Shown piece after piece: positions 1-4,358 of a stretch of DNA of 5,064 bases. Position numbers and translations under genes: made by a program. The stretch is from Chitinophagales bacterium (lineage in GTDB: Bacteria; Bacteroidota; Bacteroidia; Chitinophagales; Chitinophagaceae). The stretch lies in NCBI GenBank assembly GCA_013297585.1, contig JAAFHG010000303.1:1-5064 (forward strand), in the 5' to 3' direction. The notes beneath the pieces are model-generated. The model did no database searches. It worked only from the letters and a program-made list of their open reading frames with translations, and was not told where the DNA came from. Within the stretch, counting starts at the first letter, position 1. Every line of letters starts with the position of its first letter.

Positions 1-372
1 AATGCCACCGTATTTCTCTTTCCATTCCCAGGCATAACCTAAAAATTCTTCTCTCGATAAAGATGATTTTGCAATGCCTTTTTCACGCAACATGGCCACT
101 ACCTTAGCTTCTGTAGCAATAGAAGCATGGTCGGTACCAGGCACCCAACAAGCATTTTTACCCATCATGCGTGCACGGCGCACCAATATATCTTGAATGG
201 TATTGTTTAAGCAATGGCCCATGTGTAACACACCTGTTACGTTTGGCGGCGGAATGACCACAGTATAAGCTTCTCTCGCATCAGGCACACTTTTAAAGTA
301 GCCTTTCTCTTTCCATACATCCGTCCATTTTAGCTCTATTGCTTGCGGTTCAAAGTTTTTTGATAATTCCAT
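1..372 (-). CDS. valS: Valyl-tRNA synthetase, N-terminal part (cut by window edge)
   Basis: Class I aminoacyl-tRNA synthetase that charges tRNA-Val with valine in the cytoplasm. Reading the minus strand from an ATG at 372 gives 124 uninterrupted codons to base 1. The protein begins MELSKNFEPQAIELKW, as Bacteroidota ValS proteins do. PPPNVTGVLHMGH at residues 41-53 holds the class I HIGH signature in its HMGH form (50-53), part of the ATP site. WVPGTDHASIATEAKV at 76-91 is the valine-type catalytic-core segment that follows. The start is fixed by the usual spacing to HMGH and by the family-typical first residues. The remainder (editing domain, KMSKS loop, anticodon-binding and coiled-coil domains of a roughly 870-residue enzyme) lies left of the window. 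No Shine-Dalgarno is visible; the stretch before the ATG is A-rich. A candidate promoter and long leader lie at 373-553. Confidence 0.97.
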   Translation of the reverse strand, partial: MELSKNFEPQAIELKWTDVWKEKGYFKSVPDAREAYTVVIPPPNVTGVLHMGHCLNNTIQDILVRRARMMGKNACWVPGTDHASIATEAKVVAMLREKGIAKSSLSREEFLGYAWEWKEKYGGI

Positions 373-396
373 TGCTTGTAGTTTCTTTATTTTTTA

Positions 397-463
397 GCCC
401 ACATATATAGAAAATGCACAGATAAGTAGATTTAATCTGAGAGGATTTGCGACATCTGTGGGC
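397..463 (-). repeat. Imperfect palindrome in the valS leader, possible RNA structure
   Basis: In the predicted valS leader RNA (minus strand) the 5' segment GCCCACAGAT (463-454) has two possible partners. It can pair with ATCTGTG (423-417), 7 bp using CACAGAT, or with TGTGGGC (403-397), 7 bp using GCCCACA. The two pairings share CACA and so exclude each other. A small AGATT/AATCT dyad (438-434 and 432-428) lies at the centre. No T-tract follows, so this is not a classic terminator. It may be a leader regulatory structure or a decayed intergenic palindromic repeat; chance is not excluded because the arms are short. Confidence 0.4.
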
Positions 464-521
464 AAATTGTATTACCTAAATTTTGCAACACAATCTTTAT
501 GTATTGCCTTTATTTAGGGCT

Positions 522-530
522 GCAAAAGTA
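522..530 (-). promoter_or_regulatory. Probable valS promoter, Bacteroidota -7 element
   Basis: The minus strand reads TACTTTTGC, an exact fit to the Bacteroidota sigma-A -7 consensus TAnnTTTG followed by C. No TTG -33 element sits at the ideal distance; the nearest candidate is TTT at about 553-551, 20 nt upstream of the box. Transcription would start near 516, leaving a leader of roughly 145 nt before the valS ATG. The box lies just downstream of the higBA terminator, so valS appears to be transcribed separately from higBA. Confidence 0.55.
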
Positions 531-573
531 AGGAAAAGCGTGGCGGTAGTAAAGCTTAGTTTGAGCTATTGAA

Positions 574-600
574 TAAAAAACTGCAATGGTATGTTGCAGT
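574..600 (-). terminator. Rho-independent terminator of higBA
   Basis: On the minus strand ACTGCAA (600-594) and TTGCAGT (586-580) form a perfect 7-bp stem with a 7-nt loop, running straight into six T residues (580-575, the first in the stem). It starts 37 bp after the antitoxin stop codon, the expected place for the end of the two-gene transcript. On the plus strand the same hairpin is followed by CAATTTTTA, so weak activity in that direction is possible but no plus-strand gene needs it. Confidence 0.75.
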
Positions 601-636
601 CAATTTTTATAATATCGTCATTAAAATCTTAATTAA

Positions 637-1017
637 TTACGCAATCTTCAAAAGTAAATTACCATCAATACCCAAAACTTGGTGAAGTGCTTTTAAAAAT
701 GATAAGCTTGGTTTTCTTTTATTATGCATTATTTCTGAGAGCTTTGTATCGGTTGTATTTAGCATTACTGCAAGTTCTTTTTGTTTTAACTTCATTTCGT
801 ACATCTTCAATTCAATTAAACCTTGTACAGTTTGTGGCAATTCTATTGTATAGTGTATGTCTTCATAGGCTTTTACTATCTGGGTATATTGGTCTAGTGC
901 TTTGCTTTCTTTTGGTGTAAGACTATCAAAGCCACCTTTTTTAGTAGCTATTTCTAGTAAATCATTCATTTTTGTTTCTGCTGCTACAAATTCAGCTTTT
1001 GTTATTATTTCTTTCAT
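637..1017 (-). CDS. higA: HigA-type antitoxin with C-terminal helix-turn-helix
   Basis: A 126-residue protein, probably the antitoxin that neutralises the HigB toxin encoded immediately upstream and represses the shared promoter. The N-terminal two thirds (about residues 1-70) is helical and charged, with no recognisable catalytic motif. The C-terminal part (about 76-118) is an XRE/Cro-like helix-turn-helix: LKQKELAVMLNTTDTKLSEI (77-96), then MHNKRKPSLSFLKALHQVLG (97-116). In particular NKRKPSLSFLKALHQ matches the 'SxxxxGKRKLTLEHAKKLA' region of E. coli HigA (YgjM) as recalled, as does the layout of a long N-terminal helical part plus C-terminal HTH. The ATG at 1017 lies 2 bp after the toxin stop codon, so the two are almost certainly co-transcribed and translationally coupled. 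The product is unlike short N-terminal-HTH antitoxins of the Proteus HigA type. Function is inferred from homology and gene order. Confidence 0.85.
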   Translation of the reverse strand: MKEIITKAEFVAAETKMNDLLEIATKKGGFDSLTPKESKALDQYTQIVKAYEDIHYTIELPQTVQGLIELKMYEMKLKQKELAVMLNTTDTKLSEIMHNKRKPSLSFLKALHQVLGIDGNLLLKIA

Positions 1018-1019
1018 AT

Positions 1020-1313
1020 TTAAATTGTTTTACAGTCTATCTTGTCGTACTGTTTGTGTGTACCTACAAATCTTATATAAAGAGTTCTTTTGCCAAAATG
1101 TATCATTGCGACTATCCTGTAATTGTTACCAGCTACATTAAACACAAATCTGTCGTTGCCTACAGCATCTACACTATTAAAAGTTTGTTTTATGCTGTGG
1201 AAATCTTGCCAATCTGCTAATAAGGTTTCATTATACCATTTAATCAAAGGCTCTTTTGCCTTTGCATCGGTTTCATAAAACTGTATTAGCTTGGTTTTGG
1301 TAATAACAACCAT
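1020..1313 (-). CDS. higB: HigB-family toxin (RelE-like mRNA interferase)
   Basis: A 97-residue protein of the HigB toxin family; known members are ribosome-dependent endoribonucleases that cut mRNA during translation and stall growth when the antitoxin is lost. The diagnostic half is C-terminal: RFVFNVAGNNYRIVAMIHFG (55-74) followed by LYIRFVGTHKQYDKID (78-93). This closely parallels the VFNVGGNELRVVAM...CYIREVMTHKEYD segment of E. coli HigB (YgjN) as recalled. The N-terminal half, with DWQDFHSIKQTFNSVDAV (34-51), also fits the family. Length is normal (about 95-105). The ATG at 1313 is the only sensible start, because a promoter -7 box lies 4 bp upstream of it. The toxin-first order is typical of higBA, and the antitoxin starts 2 bp after the stop. 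No frameshift or missing family motif is visible, so the toxin is probably intact; activity is not shown by sequence alone. Confidence 0.9.
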   Translation of the reverse strand: MVVITKTKLIQFYETDAKAKEPLIKWYNETLLADWQDFHSIKQTFNSVDAVGNDRFVFNVAGNNYRIVAMIHFGKRTLYIRFVGTHKQYDKIDCKTI

Positions 1314-1317
1314 GTAA

Positions 1318-1325
1318 CAAAGATA
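1318..1325 (-). promoter_or_regulatory. Probable higBA promoter, close to the start codon
   Basis: The minus strand reads TATCTTTG, matching TAnnTTTG, with only four bases (TTAC) between it and the higB ATG. Bacteroidota transcripts normally begin about 4-7 nt after this box, so the mRNA would start at or within a few bases of the ATG. The -33 region is weak: a TTG occurs at 1341-1339 but only 13 nt upstream. A small dyad, TTTTTCAAAAA (1334-1344), overlaps the spacer and could be a HigA operator, though it is AT-rich and may be chance. Confidence 0.5.
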
Positions 1326-1468
1326 TGTTTGAGTTTTTCAAAAATGAAATTAAATTATCAAAATCGAAAAAATAATCTGCTAAAAATTACATCTGCAAAT
1401 GTCTACCACAGATTTCAATCATAAAAAATCACCTCAAAAACATTCGCTCAATCAGTTTAAAGTAGGTA

Positions 1469-1476
1469 TATATTTG
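1469..1476 (+). promoter_or_regulatory. Probable lysC promoter, Bacteroidota -7 element
   Basis: TATATTTG followed by C matches TAnnTTTG. Transcription would begin near 1481-1483, giving a leader of about 16-18 nt before the lysC ATG at 1499. No clear TTG sits at the -33 spacing; only TTC at 1443-1445 is near. GTAGGG at 1491-1496 is at most a weak ribosome-binding site. The short leader leaves no room for a lysine riboswitch, so control by lysine is more likely through the enzyme's ACT domains. Confidence 0.55.
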
Positions 1477-1498
1477 CACCCACAAAAAAAGTAGGGTA

Positions 1499-2818
1499 AT
1501 GAAAATAATGAAATTTGGCGGTACTAGTGTAGGTAAGCCAGAACGTATGCATCAAGTGGCACAATTAATTACCAAAGATGCTGAACCAAAAATTGTGGTA
1601 TTAAGTGCATTAAGCGGCACTACCAATTCGCTTGTAGAAATTAGTAATCATTTAGCCAAGAGCGACCGTGAGGCTGCCAAGCAATCAATAGATAAATTAG
1701 AAGCACACTACAGAAGTTTTGTATTGTTATTGGCAAATGGTACAGAGGCGCAAGCTAAAGCCAATGCTATTGTTAGCGAACATTTCGAATTTTTAAACAT
1801 CATTTTACGTATCTCTTTCAGCGATGCGTTGAATAAAGATATATTAGCACAAGGTGAGTTGTTAAGTACTAAATTGTTCTGTGTGTTTTTAGAAGAACAA
1901 GGTATTGACCACCAATTGTTACCTGCACTAGACTTTATGAGTATCGATGTTAATGGTGAGCCACATGTAGAAGCAATAAGAGCCAAACTAACACCTATTT
2001 TGGCGCATTACGGCTCTAAAACATTGTTTATTACACAAGGTTATATCTGTAAAAATGCAAGAGGCGAGGTAGATAATTTAAAACGTGGCGGTAGCGATTA
2101 TACAGCATCGCTTGTAGCTGCTGCTGTAAATGCAACGGTGTGTGAAATATGGACTGACATTGATGGTATGCACAATAACGACCCTCGTATTGTAGAAAAA
2201 ACCAACGCTATTGAGCAATTGAGTTTTGACGAGGCGGCTGAGTTAGCTTATTTCGGTGCAAAAATTTTACACCCAACTTGTATTTGGCCAGCACAACAAG
2301 AAAACGTGCCAGTGAAGTTGCTAAATACCATGCAGCCAGAAGCTATAGGTACTGTCATTACTAAAGAAGCAGGTAGCGTAGGCATTAAAGCTGTAGCTGC
2401 CAAAGATGGCATTATCGCTATTAAAATTAAGAGTAGCCGCATGTTGCTAGCTTATGGCTTTTTAAGAAAAGTATTTGAGGTATTTGAAAAATACAAAACC
2501 TCAATTGACATGATTACGACTTCAGAAGTGGCAGTATCTGTAACCATTGATAGTGCTGAATTTTTGAAAGAAATAGTACAAGAATTAGAACCATTTGGCC
2601 ATGTAGAAGTTGAAGCTAACCAAAGCATTGTATCTATTGTAGGTAATGAAATTGCAAAAACAGAAAGTGTTTTGCAAAAATTATTCATTGCTATTAATGA
2701 AATACCTGTAACTATGGTGAGCTATGGTGGTAGCCATCACAATATCTCCTTATTAGTACCTAACGCATACAGAACCAAAACCTTGCAACTATTAAACAGT
2801 GGTCTATTTGGTTTATAA
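1499..2818 (+). CDS. lysC: Aspartokinase (aspartate kinase), monofunctional
   Basis: Phosphorylates L-aspartate with ATP to 4-phospho-L-aspartate, the first step toward lysine, threonine, methionine and diaminopimelate. The 439-residue length equals that of single-function LysC enzymes; no homoserine dehydrogenase domain follows. The kinase domain (about 1-290) opens with MKFGGTSVG (4-12), the nucleotide/aspartate site. It contains FITQGYI (177-183), RGGSDYTAS (196-204), EIWTDIDGMHNNDPR (216-230) and ELAYFGAKILHP (248-259), all hallmark segments. Two C-terminal ACT-type regulatory regions follow (about 305-370 and 376-439); the second holds VSIVGNEIA (378-386) and the VSYGGSHHNISLLV stretch (407-420). 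These normally bind an effector amino acid and give feedback inhibition. The residue before RGGSD is K (LKRGGSD) where E. coli LysC has G (LGRGGSD); the catalytic residues themselves are kept. ATG 1499 is preferred over ATG 1508 because family members start MKxxKFGG. It looks monocistronic, with its own promoter and terminator. Confidence 0.97.
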   Translation: MKIMKFGGTSVGKPERMHQVAQLITKDAEPKIVVLSALSGTTNSLVEISNHLAKSDREAAKQSIDKLEAHYRSFVLLLANGTEAQAKANAIVSEHFEFLNIILRISFSDALNKDILAQGELLSTKLFCVFLEEQGIDHQLLPALDFMSIDVNGEPHVEAIRAKLTPILAHYGSKTLFITQGYICKNARGEVDNLKRGGSDYTASLVAAAVNATVCEIWTDIDGMHNNDPRIVEKTNAIEQLSFDEAAELAYFGAKILHPTCIWPAQQENVPVKLLNTMQPEAIGTVITKEAGSVGIKAVAAKDGIIAIKIKSSRMLLAYGFLRKVFEVFEKYKTSIDMITTSEVAVSVTIDSAEFLKEIVQELEPFGHVEVEANQSIVSIVGNEIAKTESVLQKLFIAINEIPVTMVSYGGSHHNISLLVPNAYRTKTLQLLNSGLFGL

Positions 2819-2853
2819 TTTAGTTTGCATCTTAATATATAGACAAGTTTTTC

Positions 2854-2909
2854 AAGTGTGTGTTAGAACAGCTCGCCCAAAGGCGCCACTGTTCTAACAC
2901 ACATTTTTT
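2854..2909 (+). terminator. Strong rho-independent terminator of lysC
   Basis: TGTGTGTTAGAACAG (2857-2871) and CTGTTCTAACACACA (2889-2903) are a perfect 15-bp inverted repeat. It is extended outward by one G-U and two A-T pairs (2854-2856 with 2904-2906). The 17-nt apical region folds again through CGCC/GGCG (2874-2877 and 2882-2885) around a CAAA loop. The stem is followed by TTTTTT (2904-2909). It begins 35 bp after the lysC stop. On the minus strand the stem is not followed by a T-tract, so it is primarily a plus-strand terminator. Confidence 0.9.
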
Positions 2910-3018
2910 ATGGCTCTATCTTATTGATTTTTTTTGAATAAAATAGCATTTCACGAGTTTGGTCACGCAGTAAGGCTTTGTTCACTGTATATTTCTTTTT
3001 TTCGATTACAGAAATCAT
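2908..3018 (-). CDS. Possible small protein of 36 residues, unknown function
   Basis: An ATG at 3018 on the minus strand opens 36 codons ending in TAA at 2910-2908. The product starts MISVIEKKKYTVNKALLRDQ and ends SKKINKIEP. It is strongly basic, has no signal peptide or membrane segment, and its middle (about residues 10-32) could form a charged helix. An in-frame TAA lies directly before the ATG, so the start is fixed. The stop codon abuts the lysC terminator hairpin, giving a tidy 3' end, and the reading frame is divergent from ribBA. Against it: an open frame of this length is not rare by chance in AT-rich DNA, no TAnnTTTG box was found upstream on the minus strand, and I do not recognise the protein. 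Treat as a hypothesis. Confidence 0.33.
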   Translation of the reverse strand: MISVIEKKKYTVNKALLRDQTREMLFYSKKINKIEP

Positions 3019-3028
3019 TTAACCACAA

Positions 3029-3044
3029 TTGGCGTTGCAATTGC
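3029..3044 (+). promoter_or_regulatory. Candidate sigma-54 (-24/-12) promoter upstream of ribBA
   Basis: TTGGCGTTGCAATTGC, followed by T, matches the sigma-54 consensus TTGGCAC-N5-TTGC at every base of the GG and GC blocks and with the exact spacing; only the A and C of GGCAC differ. Transcription would start about 12 nt downstream, near 3056, and 26 nt before the ribBA ATG. It overlaps the -33 region of the candidate housekeeping promoter. Sigma-54 dependence of ribBA would be unusual, so this may be coincidence. Confidence 0.35.
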
Positions 3045-3062
3045 TAACAGCCATTAGCTTTG
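3035..3062 (+). promoter_or_regulatory. Probable ribBA housekeeping promoter
   Basis: TAGCTTTG (3055-3062), followed by C, matches the Bacteroidota -7 element TAnnTTTG. A -33 TTG lies at 3035-3037 with a 17-nt spacer (another at 3029-3031 gives 23 nt). The predicted start is near 3067-3070, about 12-15 nt before the ATG. Repeats overlap the box: TTGCTAA at 3041-3047 and 3060-3066, and TTAGC at 3054-3058 in inverted orientation, which could be an operator. The short leader excludes an FMN riboswitch. Confidence 0.65.
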
Positions 3063-3081
3063 CTAATATTATAGTGCAATT

Positions 3082-4287
3082 ATGTTACATACAATAGCAG
3101 AAGGATTAGCGGCCATAAAGCAAGGAAAAATGGTTATAGTGGTAGATGATGAAGACCGTGAAAACGAAGGTGACTTTATAATAGCAGCAAAATATGCTAC
3201 GCCAGAAGCCATCAATTTTATGAGTAAAGTGGGGCGTGGTTTAATATGTGCTGCACTTACCGCTAAGCGCTGTCAGGAATTAGAACTTACACCAATGGTG
3301 GCTACTAACACTGCCTTACACGAAACTGCTTTCACAGTATCGGTAGATTTGATTGCACCCGACACTACCACAGGTATTTCTGCGCAGGACCGCTCAAAAA
3401 CTATTTTAGCATTAATACATCCAGACACTAAGCCTTCTGATTTGGGCAGGCCAGGGCATATTTTTCCTTTAAAGGCAATGACGGGTGGAGTATTGCGTAG
3501 AGCAGGCCATACCGAAGCAACGGTAGACCTTGCAAGATTGGCTGGCTTGGAACCAGCGGGCGTTTTAGTAGAAGTAATGAATGAAGATGGAACGATGGCA
3601 AGGTTGCCACAACTGATAGAAATTGCAAGGAAATTTGATCTTAAAATTATTTCCATTAAAGATTTAATTGAGTATAGACTAACCAGCGATAGCCTAGTAG
3701 AAGAAATAGTTCGTGTGGATATGCCTACCAAAAATGGTCATTTTAAATTGGTGGCCTTTAAAGAAAAAACTACTGGTGCAGAACATTTGGCCATGATAAA
3801 AGGCGAGTGGCATATAAATGAAGCAGTGCTTACACGTGTACACAGCAGTTGTTTTACAGGTGATATTTTGGGAAGTTTTCGTTGCGATTGTGGCGAGCAA
3901 CTAGCCAAAGCGATGCAAATGGTAGAATCCGAAGGGAAAGGAATTATATTGTATATGAACCAAGAGGGTCGTGGTATAGGGCTAATAAATAAGCTGAAAG
4001 CTTATAAATTGCAAGAAGAAGGTATGGATACTGTAGAAGCCAACTTGCATCTTGGTTTTGGCATGGATGAACGTGATTATGGTGTAGGTGCACAAATGCT
4101 ACGTCATTTGGGTGTTACCAAACTAAAATTGATGAGCAATAACCCTCGCAAACGTGCTGCTTTAAAAGGCTATGGATTAGAAATTGTAGGTATTGTACCT
4201 ATAGAAATAAAGCCAAATGAACATAATGCCAAATATTTGGCTACCAAAAGAGATAAAATGGGTCACGAGATATTGGGCGAAAAATAA
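3082..4287 (+). CDS. ribBA: Bifunctional DHBP synthase / GTP cyclohydrolase II
   Basis: Supplies both starting branches of riboflavin synthesis in one 401-residue cytoplasmic protein. The N-terminal RibB domain (about 1-200) makes 3,4-dihydroxy-2-butanone 4-phosphate from ribulose 5-phosphate. The C-terminal RibA domain (about 207-398) opens GTP to the diaminopyrimidine precursor, releasing formate and pyrophosphate. RibB signatures: DDEDRENEGDF (22-32, metal and substrate site), TGISAQDRSKTI (97-108), RRAGHTEATVDLARLAG (139-155) and VEVMNEDGTMARL (163-175). RibA signatures: HSSCFTGDILGSFRCDCGEQ (254-273) with zinc ligands C257, C268 and C270; NQEGRGIGL (293-301), DERDYGVGAQ (329-338) and NNPRKR (353-358), the GTP and catalytic residues. 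No expected key residue is missing in either half, so both activities look intact. The ATG lies at the normal distance from DDEDRENEGD. There is no recognisable Shine-Dalgarno, as usual in this phylum. It seems monocistronic and converges with the gene at the right edge. Confidence 0.97.
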   Translation: MLHTIAEGLAAIKQGKMVIVVDDEDRENEGDFIIAAKYATPEAINFMSKVGRGLICAALTAKRCQELELTPMVATNTALHETAFTVSVDLIAPDTTTGISAQDRSKTILALIHPDTKPSDLGRPGHIFPLKAMTGGVLRRAGHTEATVDLARLAGLEPAGVLVEVMNEDGTMARLPQLIEIARKFDLKIISIKDLIEYRLTSDSLVEEIVRVDMPTKNGHFKLVAFKEKTTGAEHLAMIKGEWHINEAVLTRVHSSCFTGDILGSFRCDCGEQLAKAMQMVESEGKGIILYMNQEGRGIGLINKLKAYKLQEEGMDTVEANLHLGFGMDERDYGVGAQMLRHLGVTKLKLMSNNPRKRAALKGYGLEIVGIVPIEIKPNEHNAKYLATKRDKMGHEILGEK

Positions 4288-4358
4288 AATATGAACAGTA
4301 TGGCATTATAGTAATGATTGAAAGCTTATGCCACTTATTAGTTGCAAAGCTGTATAGA

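Noticed and set aside
687..1220. Overlapping plus-strand open frames opposite higA and higB, rich in L, F, S and Y.
   Set aside because: Antisense shadows of the two recognised genes; low-complexity hydrophobic composition with no family resemblance.
1325..1375. Plus-strand 16-codon ORF (MFEFFKNEIKLSKSKK) divergent from higB.
   Set aside because: Too short and AT-driven; no promoter precedes it and it overlaps the higBA promoter.
1399..1494. Plus-strand 31-codon ORF ending 4 bp before lysC, with six lysine codons, considered as a lysine leader peptide.
   Set aside because: The likely lysC -7 box (1469-1476) lies inside it, so the lysC transcript would not contain its start. No attenuator hairpin with T-tract lies between it and lysC, and the lysine codons follow from A-rich sequence.
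3068..3073. TATAAT on the minus strand as a promoter for the small ORF at 3018-2908.
   Set aside because: Bacteroidota promoters use TAnnTTTG, no suitably placed -35 hexamer was seen, and the hexamer is likely by chance in AT-rich DNA.
3273..3900. Minus-strand open frames of up to 152 codons inside ribBA.
   Set aside because: They lie wholly opposite a confidently identified gene and show no recognisable motif.
4301..4333. TGGCAT/ATGCCA inverted repeat as a terminator for ribBA.
   Set aside because: Only 6 bp with a 21-nt loop and no following T-tract on either strand.
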